Below, piece by piece: positions 6,524 to 12,931 of a DNA stretch of 35,455 nucleotides. The DNA lies in the IMG/VR virus record IMGVR_UViG_3300010354_000263, positions 1 to 35,455 of that record; one strand, given 5' to 3'. The notes under the pieces are model-generated. The model was not told the DNA's origin and did no database searches. It saw nothing but the letters and a program-made list of their open reading frames with translations. The position numbers and the translations under genes are program-made. Within the stretch, counting starts at the first letter, position 1; each line of letters opens with the position of its first letter. Source of the DNA: a virus.

Positions 6524-6754
6524 ATGAATCAGACAATCATCATCGACACCCCCGACGGAATCGAGCACTGGCGAGTCGCCTCCGCGATCTCGATGCTCCG
6601 CCTCGAGGTGAACACCGGGATGAAGGCCGCTCGATACAGCCTCGTGAAGGCGTGCGAGATGAACTGGGGCTGCCCCAAGAAGACCAAGGCCGGCGCTCTG
6701 AAGTGGATGGAGACCTACTACTTCGAGACCTACGGATTCCCCTACGGAGTCTGA
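6524..6754 (+). CDS. Hypothetical protein, possible ribosomal L7/L12-like fold
   Basis: This gene encodes 76 residues with the -10 at 6487-6492. The segment ISMLRLEVNTGMKAARYSLVKACEMNWG is amphipathic helical and distantly recalls the C-terminal part of ribosomal protein L7/L12-type folds found in phage microproteins; this is a weak impression. The aromatic C-terminus (WMETYYFETYGFPYG) is distinctive. The start is set by GAAAGGA. Confidence 0.75.
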   Translation: MNQTIIIDTPDGIEHWRVASAISMLRLEVNTGMKAARYSLVKACEMNWGCPKKTKAGALKWMETYYFETYGFPYGV

Positions 6755-6853
6755 TCGGTTCTGGCTCGGTCGGCGTCTGCCGGCCGAGCCGGAGGAGCCG
6801 GAGCATTCTAAAGAAGTTATAATGATCTTACCACCAACCGAAAGGACACAGCA

Positions 6854-7066
6854 ATGAGCATCCGAAAGAAGATCAAGAAGGCGAAGTCGTGGGGAGCCGG
6901 GAGCCCGTGGCGACCCAACGGCTACGAGCTCATGGAAGCCGAGTACATGGGCGCCATTCGCCGCGCCGTCTGGCTCTGGAGCCCGTGGGCGATCGCGGTG
7001 CGCGTACGCGGCTTCATCGCCGAGGTGCGGTACGCAAACTCCGAGGGCGCAGAGCGCCCTTGGTAG
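6854..7066 (+). CDS. Basic, Trp-rich microprotein
   Basis: This gene encodes 70 residues. The N-terminus is very basic (SIRKKIKKAKSW). A Trp-rich hydrophobic segment (AVWLWSPWAIAVRVRGF) may associate with membrane. The -10 is at 6818-6823. No family was recognised. A GC-rich inverted repeat in the spacer before it (GGCTC.GGTCGGC...GCCGGCCGAGCC) may end the previous transcript. Confidence 0.75.
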   Translation: MSIRKKIKKAKSWGAGSPWRPNGYELMEAEYMGAIRRAVWLWSPWAIAVRVRGFIAEVRYANSEGAERPW

Positions 7067-7129
7067 TCTGCCGCGCTGCAATTCTAAAGATGTTATAATG
7101 ATCTTACCAACGAAGGAAGGACAAAAAGC

Positions 7130-7369
7130 ATGATTGTGAAATTGAGCGTGGACCTGTGCTGGAACGACGACGAGGAGCTCGCCGACGCGCTGGAGCGGCT
7201 GAGCAAGAGCGTGCCCTCGGCATGGGTGCGCATCGAGCGGGCGCAAGGGCCGGCCGGTGGCTGGCCGCTGGTGTCGGTGATGCTGGATGACAGTGACCTC
7301 GAGGCGTTTGCGGTCCATTATTGGGGCGTCGACCGAGACATGTACGATCTCGAGGACCTCTTCATCTGA
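7130..7369 (+). CDS. Microprotein of the VPSA-W/R-V paralogue group
   Basis: This gene encodes 79 residues. It is paralogous to 9511-9756: both have a short strand, an acidic helix, VPSAxV(R/K)(I/V), a GP-GGWP or GP-SGWP turn, then VMLDDSDLEAFA or VEIDEADVEAFA and an acidic end. A more distant third member may be 18466-18678. The -10 is at 7094-7099 and the ribosome site is GAAGGAAGGA. Function is unknown; the compact alpha/beta form could be a small binding domain. Confidence 0.75.
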   Translation: MIVKLSVDLCWNDDEELADALERLSKSVPSAWVRIERAQGPAGGWPLVSVMLDDSDLEAFAVHYWGVDRDMYDLEDLFI

Positions 7370-7451
7370 CAGTCGCTCGCCGGCTGGCAGCGGCTTTGGC
7401 CGAATCTAAAGATGTTATAATGATCTTGTCAACAAAACGAAAGGACACAAA

Positions 7452-7631
7452 ATGAACGTCGGAGTGATCGAAGACCTGATGGACCAGTTCCGCGAGTACG
7501 TGCGGAGCGTGTCGCTCGAGGAGCTCGTGAGCATGATCGAGCGCGAGGGTGACGGCGATCGCGAGCTGCGTGAGGCGCTGTACCTACTCGCCACCGCCGA
7601 GGCGGATCGTCGCTTCGACCGGGTCGCCTGA
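7452..7631 (+). CDS. Small acidic helical protein
   Basis: This gene encodes 59 residues, predicted entirely helical (DLMDQFREYVRSVSLEELVSMI and ELREALYLLATAEADRRF). The -10 is at 7416-7421 and GAAAGGA sets the ATG. No family was recognised. The leader is nearly identical to that of the next gene, including GATCTTGTCAACAAAACGAA, which suggests duplication of the promoter cassette. Confidence 0.75.
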   Translation: MNVGVIEDLMDQFREYVRSVSLEELVSMIEREGDGDRELREALYLLATAEADRRFDRVA

Positions 7632-7695
7632 CCCGGCCGGAGCGTCAATCTAAAGATGTTATAATGATCTTGTCAACAAAACGAAAGGACACAAA

Positions 7696-7905
7696 ATGAA
7701 CAACTACGCAATGGCAGAGCTCGAGGCCGAGGTCAAGCGTCAGCTCGCCTTCATCACGGAAGGCGAGATGCGGAAGGCCATCGAAGAGCACAGCCCGCAC
7801 TACGTCATCGGCTGGCTGAGCCAGAGCATCAAGTACATCGCCGATCGCCTCGAGAAGGCGAAGGAGATCGAGAAGGCGAGGGAACTCGCCGACGCCGAGT
7901 GCTGA
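7696..7905 (+). CDS. Small helical protein with a charged C-terminal coil
   Basis: This gene encodes 69 residues. The leader is the same as that of the previous gene (-10 at 7660-7665). The C-terminal half (YIADRLEKAKEIEKARELADAE) looks like a coiled coil. Function is unknown. Confidence 0.75.
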   Translation: MNNYAMAELEAEVKRQLAFITEGEMRKAIEEHSPHYVIGWLSQSIKYIADRLEKAKEIEKARELADAEC

Positions 7906-7949
7906 TTCTAAAGATGGTATAATGATCTTACCGATACGAAAGGACGACA

Positions 7950-8135
7950 ATGGAAGATCGATTCACAAAGGCTGACCTCAAGGGAGTGGCGAGCGACATC
8001 CTCGCTCAGTGCCGCGAGGAGTACCCTGCCGAGGTCTACGACGAGGCGGTCTCGGACATGTGTGAGGCCGTGATCTGCGCCGAAGGGTTCTCCCGCTGGG
8101 AAGCCGAACTCCTCCGGGAGTTCTGCGGGCTCTGA
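7950..8135 (+). CDS. Second member of the ISQCKEEY/LAQCREEY group
   Basis: This gene encodes 61 residues. It aligns along most of its length with 676-849: DIL-AQC-REEYP matches DII-SQC-KEEYS, followed by DEAVSDM/DETVADM and an AVI segment. The -10 is at 7918-7923, where AAGATGG replaces the usual spacer. The start follows an ACGAAAGGA site only 6 nt away. It precedes the large orphan-promoter RNA. Confidence 0.75.
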   Translation: MEDRFTKADLKGVASDILAQCREEYPAEVYDEAVSDMCEAVICAEGFSRWEAELLREFCGL

Positions 8136-8147
8136 ATCTAAAGATGT

Positions 8148-8153
8148 TATAAT
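8148..8153 (+). promoter_or_regulatory. -10 box of a third orphan array promoter
   Basis: TCTAAAGATGTTATAATGATCTT is identical to neighbouring gene promoters such as those at 7416 and 7660. No start codon with a ribosome site follows for about 330 nt. Confidence 0.75.
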
Positions 8154-8159
8154 GATCTT

Positions 8160-8433
8160 GTCACGGAGCATCAGCCCCGCGGCAAGTGCCAGCAAGCTGC
8201 TGGGACGAAGAACATACCGTCAGCACAAGCCTCTCCGAAGATAAGGCTCCGCCGACGCGCGATAGCGGCTCTGATCGACCTAGGCGATCATCCGGCTCCC
8301 TCCGCCGAAGCGACCGTCCTCCTCTCGCGACGCATCCGTAAGCGGGTGATGTGAAGTCCTGCGGATCCCGGCCAGGGTCCGCACAGCAGTGAGGGTCGCT
8401 CCCTCCGCTGGCACTTACCGTAGGGCTGATGCT
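8160..8433 (+). ncRNA. Candidate 270-nt highly structured phage RNA
   Basis: Two nested perfect 10-bp long-range helices close this stretch: GCATCAGCCC (8168-8177) with GGGCTGATGC (8423-8432), and AAGTGCCAGC (8184-8193) with GCTGGCACTT (8407-8416). Inside are hairpins TGCTG-GG-ACG/CGTCAGCA (8198-8225), AGCCT/AGGCT (8228-8248), TGATCG/CGATCA with a CCTAGG loop (8272-8290), GCGGA-T-CCC/GGGTCCGC (8361-8382) and GAGGG/CCCTC (8391-8405). A local hairpin, CCAGCA/TGCTGG (8189-8203), competes with the second long helix. An array promoter precedes it and the 3' closing strand abuts the next promoter. No convincing gene was seen. It did not look like RNase P, tmRNA or 6S RNA. The RNA is inferred; the helices are directly visible. 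Confidence 0.75.
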
Positions 8434-8480
8434 TCTAAAGAAGTTATAATGATCTTACAAGCACGACGAAAGGACACACG

Positions 8481-8765
8481 ATGAACACGACAGACCTCAC
8501 CCCGCTCTCGGACGAGTGGCTCGAGTGGGCGCTGGCCCACGGCGGACCCGGCGACATGAACTCGGCGCCGTACTTCCAACAGCTGCCGACGATCGAGCAC
8601 CGCGTACGGGCACGCCGCGACGCCATCTACACGATGAACTGCACCGGCGGCAACTACTCCGGCGCGGTCTCCTGCGCGGTCGCCGCGATGCTGCGCAACG
8701 GCCTCGACGCGCCGACCTCTGCGGAGGAATACGCCGAGCGTCTTCGAAAGGAGCGCGGTCGCTGA
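8481..8765 (+). CDS. Hypothetical protein
   Basis: This gene encodes 94 residues with the -10 at 8445-8450. The N-terminal part is acidic and Trp-rich (LSDEWLEWALAHGG). The central part is basic, with one Cys pair (C54, C63) and a Gly/Ser stretch, and the C-terminal helix is charged (AEEYAERLRKERGR). Copy 5 of the recurrent hairpin begins two bases after the stop codon. No family is assigned. Confidence 0.75.
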   Translation: MNTTDLTPLSDEWLEWALAHGGPGDMNSAPYFQQLPTIEHRVRARRDAIYTMNCTGGNYSGAVSCAVAAMLRNGLDAPTSAEEYAERLRKERGR

Positions 8766-8766
8766 G

Positions 8767-8802
8767 ACCGGCCTGGAGGAGAGCCTCGAGCAGCAGACGG
8801 GC
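8767..8802 (+). repeat. Recurrent CCGGCCTG...CAGACGGG hairpin element, copy 5
   Basis: This copy is 36 nt and starts right after the stop codon at 8765. It overlaps an 11-bp perfect hairpin (8775-8810). Confidence 0.6.
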
Positions 8803-8810
8803 TCTCCTCC
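8775..8810 (+). terminator. 11-bp stem-loop over recurrent element 5
   Basis: GGAGGAGAGCC pairs perfectly with GGCTCTCCTCC across a 14-nt loop that contains CAGACG of the recurrent element. The two folds are partly exclusive. There is no U-tract. Confidence 0.5.
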
Positions 8811-8860
8811 ACTGATCTAAAGAAGTTATAATGTATCTACACACGACGAAAGGACAGAGT

Positions 8861-8965
8861 ATGTGGATTGAAGAAGAGATCGCAGAGCTCGAGGCTGAAG
8901 GTCTCGAGTGGGACGAGGTCTACGCGCTCATCGAGTCGATGCTGGTCGACGCGCGCGAAGATTGA
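8861..8965 (+). CDS. 34-residue acidic helical microprotein
   Basis: This is a very short gene: MWIEEEIAELEAEGLEWDEV continues to a stop after 34 codons, forming one or two acidic helices. It is supported by the array promoter (-10 at 8827-8832), a GAAAGGA site at standard spacing, and copy 6 of the recurrent hairpin right after the stop. Function is unknown. Confidence 0.65.
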   Translation: MWIEEEIAELEAEGLEWDEVYALIESMLVDARED

Positions 8966-8968
8966 GAG

Positions 8969-9003
8969 TCCGGCCTGGAGGAGAGTCGGCGATGCAGACG
9001 GGC
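8969..9003 (+). repeat. Recurrent CCGGCCTG...CAGACGGG hairpin element, copy 6
   Basis: This copy is 35 nt. It starts 3 nt after the stop at 8965 and ends 14 nt before the next TCTAAAG. Its left half (CCGGCCTGGAGGAGAG) is identical to copy 5. Confidence 0.6.
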
Positions 9004-9064
9004 TACCACCTGGTCGATCTAAAGAAGATACAATGTACCTACAAGCAACCCGAAAGGACACGCA

Positions 9065-9265
9065 ATGGCAATGACATACTTCGCAAGCGACGGAAACTGT
9101 GGAGACGCAGAAGGACTCGTGATTCTCGACACGAGCGACTGGGCAGAGGACGAGTGGGATCTAATCCTGAGCGCGCCTGACTCAGAGCGAGTCAGAATCG
9201 CTCGAGAGATCTCGAGTCTCGCGAACGACGATCAGCTCGTTCTGCCTGGACTCGAGCAGATCTAA
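9065..9265 (+). CDS. Hypothetical acidic protein
   Basis: This gene encodes 66 residues with a TACAAT -10 at 9029-9034. The start is supported by GAAAGGA. The sequence has an acidic Trp-containing middle (DTSDWAEDEWDLIL) and a helical end. The stop TAA is part of the next TCTAAAG. No family was recognised. Confidence 0.75.
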   Translation: MAMTYFASDGNCGDAEGLVILDTSDWAEDEWDLILSAPDSERVRIAREISSLANDDQLVLPGLEQI

Positions 9266-9307
9266 AGAAGTTATAATGTACTCATACCCAAACGAAAGGA
9301 CAAAGCA

Positions 9308-9457
9308 GTGGACCTCAAGTCAGCGTTGAAGAGTGCAGTGGAGAGCGAGTATGGCCGGGACTACATGGACTACCCGACCACTCTCGACGAGGCGATCGAG
9401 ATCGTGCGTGAGTTTGTCGGCGAGTTGCTGGATGAGATCGAGCAGGAGCTGAGCTGA
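9308..9457 (+). CDS. 49-residue acidic helical protein, GTG start
   Basis: GTG at 9308 is chosen because it is the only start at the right distance from GAAAGGA (-10 at 9272-9277). The C-terminal half is a continuous acidic helix (LDEAIEIVREFVGELLDEIE). It probably has a small helical-hairpin fold. Function is unknown. Confidence 0.65.
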   Translation: MDLKSALKSAVESEYGRDYMDYPTTLDEAIEIVREFVGELLDEIEQELS

Positions 9458-9510
9458 GCCGATTCTAAAGAAGTTATAATGTACTCATACCCAAACGAAA
9501 GGACACCGAA

Positions 9511-9756
9511 ATGAAGGCATTCGAAATTGACTTTGCAGCCGACGACTTTGCCGAGGGGCTCATGCTCCTTGGAGAGGCCGTGCCATCCGCTCGAGTGAAG
9601 GTGCTCGAGCTGGAAGGCCCGAGTGGCTGGCCGGTCATTCGAGTCGAGATTGACGAGGCCGATGTGGAGGCCTTCGCCAAGTGGTTCGAGATGGACCTCG
9701 ACGAGCTCCTCATGCTCTACCCGTCCTGGGCCGGTGGGGCCGACGCCCACTGGTGA
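9511..9756 (+). CDS. Second member of the VPSA paralogue group
   Basis: This gene encodes 81 residues. VPSARVKVLELEGPSGWPVI followed by VEIDEADVEAFAKWF aligns with 7130-7369 (VPSAWVRIERAQGPAGGWPLV, VMLDDSDLEAFAVHY). The -10 is at 9475-9480 and GAAAGGA sets the start. The acidic last third (DLDELLMLYPSW) is shared in character. The duplication suggests these proteins diversify by copying promoter-plus-gene cassettes. Confidence 0.75.
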   Translation: MKAFEIDFAADDFAEGLMLLGEAVPSARVKVLELEGPSGWPVIRVEIDEADVEAFAKWFEMDLDELLMLYPSWAGGADAHW

Positions 9757-9828
9757 GAGCTCGCCGGCGGCTGGTCGTCGAATCTAAAGATGTTATAATG
9801 TACTTACCAACGACGAAAGGACATCGAA

Positions 9829-9972
9829 ATGAAGGGTTCAACGAGAATGCACGAGGTCTACGACAGCAAGTACCGCCTGGTCGTGGTCTGTGGTCCTCGC
9901 AGCAAGTGCATCGCCTGGGTCGCCCAGCGCCAGCACGATCCCCGGTTCGTGGTTCGGGTCGCCGGTCGATGA
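9829..9972 (+). CDS. 47-residue basic microprotein
   Basis: The promoter -10 is at 9794-9799 and GAAAGGA precedes the ATG. The sequence is basic, with a beta-like core (KYRLVVVCGPRSKCIAWVAQ) and two Cys (C21, C27). It ends close to a GGTCGATGACC palindrome that overlaps the stop codon. No family is assigned. Confidence 0.7.
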   Translation: MKGSTRMHEVYDSKYRLVVVCGPRSKCIAWVAQRQHDPRFVVRVAGR

Positions 9973-10014
9973 CCGGCGGCTCCAGCCCGATCTAAAGATG
10001 TTATAATGTACTTA

Positions 10015-10031
10015 CCAGCCAGCGAGGCTGG
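10015..10031 (+). promoter_or_regulatory. Leader hairpin just before the ribosome site of the WGR-like gene
   Basis: CCAGCC pairs perfectly with GGCTGG across AGCGA in the 5' leader between the promoter (-10 at 10002-10007) and GAAAGGA. Most leaders in the array lack this insertion. It may tune translation or RNA stability. Confidence 0.4.
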
Positions 10032-10051
10032 AACGACGAAAGGACAAAGCA

Positions 10052-10294
10052 ATGGAAAAGAAGTGGTGCCTGCTGAAGCAGAGCGACGGCGCGCGTGGCG
10101 ACGCCGGCAAGAAGAAGGTGTACGAGGTCCGCATCGCCGACAATGTGGTCTTCTGCGAGTGGGGAATGGCCGAGAAGACCAGTCGCCAGTCGAGTCGCCA
10201 CTACTTCGGCTCAGCCCAGTCTGCCCTGCGGTTCGCCCAGGAAAAGGTCTGGTCGAAGGTCGACAGAGGGTACACGGTCGCCTACACCGTGTGA
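10052..10294 (+). CDS. WGR-domain-like protein
   Basis: This gene encodes 80 residues that are essentially one domain. KKVYEVRIADNVVFCEWGMAEKTSRQ followed by HYFGSAQSALRFAQEKVWSKVDRGY matches the layout of WGR domains: a strand before W-G, then a helix of the FxSxxxAxxFxxK type, then K-x-x-x-G-Y. WGR domains bind nucleic acid ends or interact with DNA-repair enzymes such as PARPs. Arg of W-G-R is replaced by Met here. A stand-alone phage WGR might bind DNA or interfere with host repair. Confidence 0.7.
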   Translation: MEKKWCLLKQSDGARGDAGKKKVYEVRIADNVVFCEWGMAEKTSRQSSRHYFGSAQSALRFAQEKVWSKVDRGYTVAYTV

Positions 10295-10309
10295 GAGTGG
10301 CCTAGGAGG

Positions 10310-10331
10310 CCGCCTGGTCACCTCCAGGCGG
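10310..10331 (+). terminator. 8-bp stem-loop after the WGR-like gene
   Basis: CCGCCTGG pairs with CCAGGCGG across TCACCT. A second small hairpin, GGCCTAGGAGGCC, precedes it. The roughly 110-nt spacer holds no gene. Confidence 0.5.
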
Positions 10332-10405
10332 TCTACCTATGGTCACCAATAGCAGACTGCGGTCTTAGTGCGTGCGGTGGAATCTAAAGATGTTATAATG
10401 TACTC

Positions 10406-10633
10406 ATGGAAAACAACAACACCACCAAATACACCGTCCGCATCAACCTGTACGTCACCGTCGACGCCCCCAACGACCTGCTCGAAACGACAGGCCACTC
10501 GATACTCGGCTACGCTCTCAACGAACTTGCCGGCGCTCAGCTGCCCGCTATGCCTGCCAACGTCGCCTTCGTCGCCCCCGCGCCGATCATCGACCCTGCC
10601 GACGACATCGCTCGCCAATACTGGCCTGCCTGA
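10406..10633 (+). CDS. Leaderless hypothetical protein, Asn/Pro/Ala-rich
   Basis: This gene encodes 75 residues with the ATG 6 nt after TATAAT (10394-10399). The N-terminus ENNNTTKYTVRINLYVTVDA resembles that of 10941-11303 (ETQQNTQTFTIRLAEIAPDF), so the two may be diverged relatives. Its codons favour C-ending triplets more strongly than the genes before 10 kb. Function is unknown. Confidence 0.75.
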   Translation: MENNNTTKYTVRINLYVTVDAPNDLLETTGHSILGYALNELAGAQLPAMPANVAFVAPAPIIDPADDIARQYWPA

Positions 10634-10700
10634 CAGCCGGCCTACGGCCACTGCGTTCTAAAGAAGTTATAATGTACTTACCAGCAACGAAAGGACACAA

Positions 10701-10880
10701 ATGGACACCAAACTTCTCGCCGACGAAATCGCTGACGCGGTCATCGATCGATACCTCGACGTCATCGACCTCACCGAGGAATTTGACTTCGCGGACCTCA
10801 CGCCGGCAGACCTCGAGACGGTGGCTGCGGAAGCAGCAGAGGTGTTCAGGCTCTGGATCCTGGGTGCGGTCGCCGGCTGA
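10701..10880 (+). CDS. 59-residue acidic helical protein
   Basis: GAAAGGA and the array promoter (-10 at 10668-10673) set the start. MDTKLLADEIADAVIDRYLD and LETVAAEAAEVFRLWILG predict two helices, and the second is hydrophobic enough to pack or touch membrane. No family was recognised. The spacers on either side contain GCCGGCC-type inverted repeats. Confidence 0.7.
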   Translation: MDTKLLADEIADAVIDRYLDVIDLTEEFDFADLTPADLETVAAEAAEVFRLWILGAVAG

Positions 10881-10940
10881 CAGCCGGCCAGCCGACCTAC
10901 GGCCTGCCGATCGAGAATCTAAAGATGATATAATATTCTC

Positions 10941-11303
10941 ATGGAAACCCAACAAAACACCCAAACATTCACCATCCGTCTCGCCGAAATCGCTCCCGAC
11001 TTCGACGACCCGACCCGCTTCGAACTCACCTTCGACGCCAGCCTGTCCCGCGCCTACATCGCGACACTCGACTGCGCCGACGACGTCCTCGACCTGCTCG
11101 ACGACGACTGCGACTCGATCGACTTGCTCTTCAACGTCGCCTCTCGCCACGCCGACGGCCTCTACGCCATCATTTCCGGCGACCATTCCGGCGACGCCTA
11201 CGACACGCTCGACGACGCCACATACGCCTTCGGCCGACTGATCATCGACTTCATCGCCGATACCTGCGAACTCCTCAACGTGCCGTTCTATCCGGCAATC
11301 TGA
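10941..11303 (+). CDS. Leaderless acidic hypothetical protein
   Basis: This gene encodes 120 residues with the ATG 6 nt after TATAAT (10929-10934). It is strongly acidic with runs such as DVLDLLDDDCDSIDLLF. An alpha/beta fold is likely. It may be related to 10406-10633 at the N-terminus. A long GC-rich hairpin follows at 11311-11344. Confidence 0.75.
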   Translation: METQQNTQTFTIRLAEIAPDFDDPTRFELTFDASLSRAYIATLDCADDVLDLLDDDCDSIDLLFNVASRHADGLYAIISGDHSGDAYDTLDDATYAFGRLIIDFIADTCELLNVPFYPAI

Positions 11304-11310
11304 CCGATCT

Positions 11311-11344
11311 GCCGGCCGACTGGCCTAACAGCCAGCCGGCCGGC
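11311..11344 (+). terminator. 14-bp stem-loop with one mismatch
   Basis: GCCGGCCGACTGGC faces GCCAGCCGGCCGGC across CTAACA; 13 of 14 positions pair. GGCCTACGGCC follows. The same CCGGCC-TACGGCC wording recurs in spacers at 10634-10655 and 10881-10912, so these three spacers share an origin. Confidence 0.55.
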
Positions 11345-11389
11345 CTACGGCCGCCGCCTGAGAAATCTAAAGATGATATAATAATAAAC

Positions 11390-11569
11390 ATGACCAAGCC
11401 AGCAAAACTCCAAAACGCCAAATTCAACTCCGTCCTCGCCGACGCCGACGCTCGCTGCGAAAACTGCGACACCGTCGCCAACGTCTTCACCTGCGACTCC
11501 GACTTCGGCCCCCTCAGCATCGACCTCTGTCTCGACTGCATCGACTACGACTACGATCCGGCCGACTGA
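11390..11569 (+). CDS. Zinc-finger microprotein, leaderless
   Basis: This gene encodes 59 residues. The ATG is 7 nt after TATAAT (11377-11382), one more than usual. C23 and C26 (CENC) and C47 and C50 (CLDC) form a classic four-Cys zinc site, with a further Cys at 35. The tail is acidic (DYDYDPAD). No precise family is assigned. Confidence 0.7.
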   Translation: MTKPAKLQNAKFNSVLADADARCENCDTVANVFTCDSDFGPLSIDLCLDCIDYDYDPAD

Positions 11570-11667
11570 CCGGCTCACCACCGTCCAGCTGCGCGCTCAC
11601 GCGCCAGCCGGCCGGCCTCGAGTTCTAAAGAAGTTATAATGTTCTTACCAACAAGGAAGGAAAACAA

Positions 11668-11880
11668 ATGAAGGGACTCAACCCCAACATCGTGACGAAC
11701 TCGCTCGACGACTACGCGGACAAGATTCGCACGCTCGGCGTCGAGGCAGTCGCGAAGAAGGCAGGAGTGAAACCGACAATCGTGCGGAGGTTTCTCAACG
11801 ACGTCATGGCGTCGAAGAACTCCGACATCAAGAAGATCAAGGACGCGGTCAACGAGATGTCGACGCCGCCAGCCAACTAA
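11668..11880 (+). CDS. Small helix-turn-helix DNA-binding protein
   Basis: This gene encodes 70 residues. LGVEAVAKKAGVKPTIVRRFLND has the form of a Cro/XRE-type helix-turn-helix (residues about 24-45), followed by a basic segment. The ribosome site is GAAGGAAA (-10 at 11635-11640). The TAA stop is within the promoter of the next gene. It could be the repressor or activator acting on the promoter array, but this is only a guess from its place inside the array. Confidence 0.75.
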   Translation: MKGLNPNIVTNSLDDYADKIRTLGVEAVAKKAGVKPTIVRRFLNDVMASKNSDIKKIKDAVNEMSTPPAN

Positions 11881-11909
11881 AGAAAGTATAATGACAACAA
11901 AGGGAAGAC

Positions 11910-12494
11910 ATGAAACACACAGACGAAGAAACGATCAGTAAGGTACATGCGGAGTTCAACTCGCTGCGCAACATCGGAGCGGTGGTGAAGAGTTTCGCCG
12001 GCGTGATCCCGAGCAAGACAGTCAAGGATCTGCTTCGCTCTCGACGACACGAGCAGATCATCGTCCGCTCGAGACAGCAGAAGTTCGACGACGCCAGTAT
12101 CATCAACGCGGTCACAGCAGCAGAAACCGCAGGCGTCACGACAGCCGCGGGTTACCGCGAATGGCGAACCAAGTCGGGCGAAGACACGCCGTCACTCGCT
12201 CTCATCATACGTCGCTTCGGTTCGTGGAACGCCGCTCGAGAAGAAGCGGGTTACGCCACGAAGAAGCGATTCGCGCGTGGAGACCTCAAGCAGTGGTCCG
12301 ATGAGTCGATGCGGTCGTCGTTCACAGACTTCATCAGATGCGCGTACAGCAACTACGAGACGCCCACGCCGGCAGCGTACGATTCATGGTCTCGAAAGAA
12401 CGCGGACGTCCCGCTTCTCTCGACGATTCGCGCGCGGCTGTCGACGCAACGCAAGTCGTGGGCTGACTTTGTCCGTGAGTGCGAACCGTTCTAA
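11910..12494 (+). CDS. Homing-endonuclease-associated repeat protein
   Basis: This gene encodes 194 residues. Two repeats of the HNH-endonuclease-associated type are visible: TTAAGYREWRTKSGEDTPSL followed by IIRRFGSWNAAREEAG (about residues 78-116), and ETPTPAAYDSWSRKNADVPL followed by IRARLSTQRKSWADFVRE (about 147-191). The N-terminal part may be a third, diverged unit. Such repeats bind DNA next to HNH or other nucleases, but no nuclease motif is visible, so it may act as a DNA-binding regulator. The -10 is at 11887-11892 and the ribosome site is AAGGGAAG. Confidence 0.75.
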   Translation: MKHTDEETISKVHAEFNSLRNIGAVVKSFAGVIPSKTVKDLLRSRRHEQIIVRSRQQKFDDASIINAVTAAETAGVTTAAGYREWRTKSGEDTPSLALIIRRFGSWNAAREEAGYATKKRFARGDLKQWSDESMRSSFTDFIRCAYSNYETPTPAAYDSWSRKNADVPLLSTIRARLSTQRKSWADFVRECEPF

Positions 12495-12512
12495 AGAAGT
12501 TATAATGTACTC

Positions 12513-12665
12513 ATGAACATGTACACCGAAACACACTGCGAACTCTGCGGCGAACGCCTCCGCGCCAACGACGAGGTCGCTGAAATGTACGACCCAGACA
12601 CCGACGAGGCGTCGGTGATCTGCCACGCTCAGTGCGGACTCTCTCGCGACTATCTTGTCGCCTGA
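12513..12665 (+). CDS. Zinc-finger microprotein, leaderless
   Basis: This gene encodes 50 residues with the ATG 6 nt after TATAAT (12501-12506). C9 and C12 (CELCGERL) pair with H38, C37 and C41 (CHAQC) in a LIM- or treble-clef-like arrangement. Function is unknown; it belongs to the group of small metal-binding proteins in this cluster. Confidence 0.7.
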   Translation: MNMYTETHCELCGERLRANDEVAEMYDPDTDEASVICHAQCGLSRDYLVA

Positions 12666-12713
12666 GAGTCTACGCTGAAGTTACAACGAACTCGCACAGA
12701 GAGGGAGATAGCG

Positions 12714-12869
12714 ATGGGAATGATGTTCAACAACCGAGCGATCGTGGACTGCCCGTACAGCTGCTGCTCTTCGCTTCGCTCCAAGGGACGACGCAAGCGG
12801 AAGGATAACTACCACCGCATGCTTCGCTCCATCGAGAAGCGTCAGTGGCAGGCAGACATCTACGACTGA
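12714..12869 (+). CDS. Small basic Cys-rich protein
   Basis: This gene encodes 51 residues. A DCPYSCCSSLRSKGRRKRKD segment combines a Cys cluster with a strongly basic stretch, suggesting nucleic-acid contact. The ribosome site is GAGGGAGA. The upstream promoter is degenerate (CTGAAGTTACAAC, box 12682-12687), so this gene may be weakly expressed or read from the gene before. Confidence 0.65.
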   Translation: MGMMFNNRAIVDCPYSCCSSLRSKGRRKRKDNYHRMLRSIEKRQWQADIYD

Positions 12870-12931
12870 CGTCCTGCGCCGCAGAACTAAAGAAGTTATA
12901 ATGTACTTACAAGCGAAGGAAGGACACAACG

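Noticed and set aside
6500-7318. A 272-codon minus-strand frame
   Set aside because: It is antisense to three supported genes and their promoters and has no start signals.
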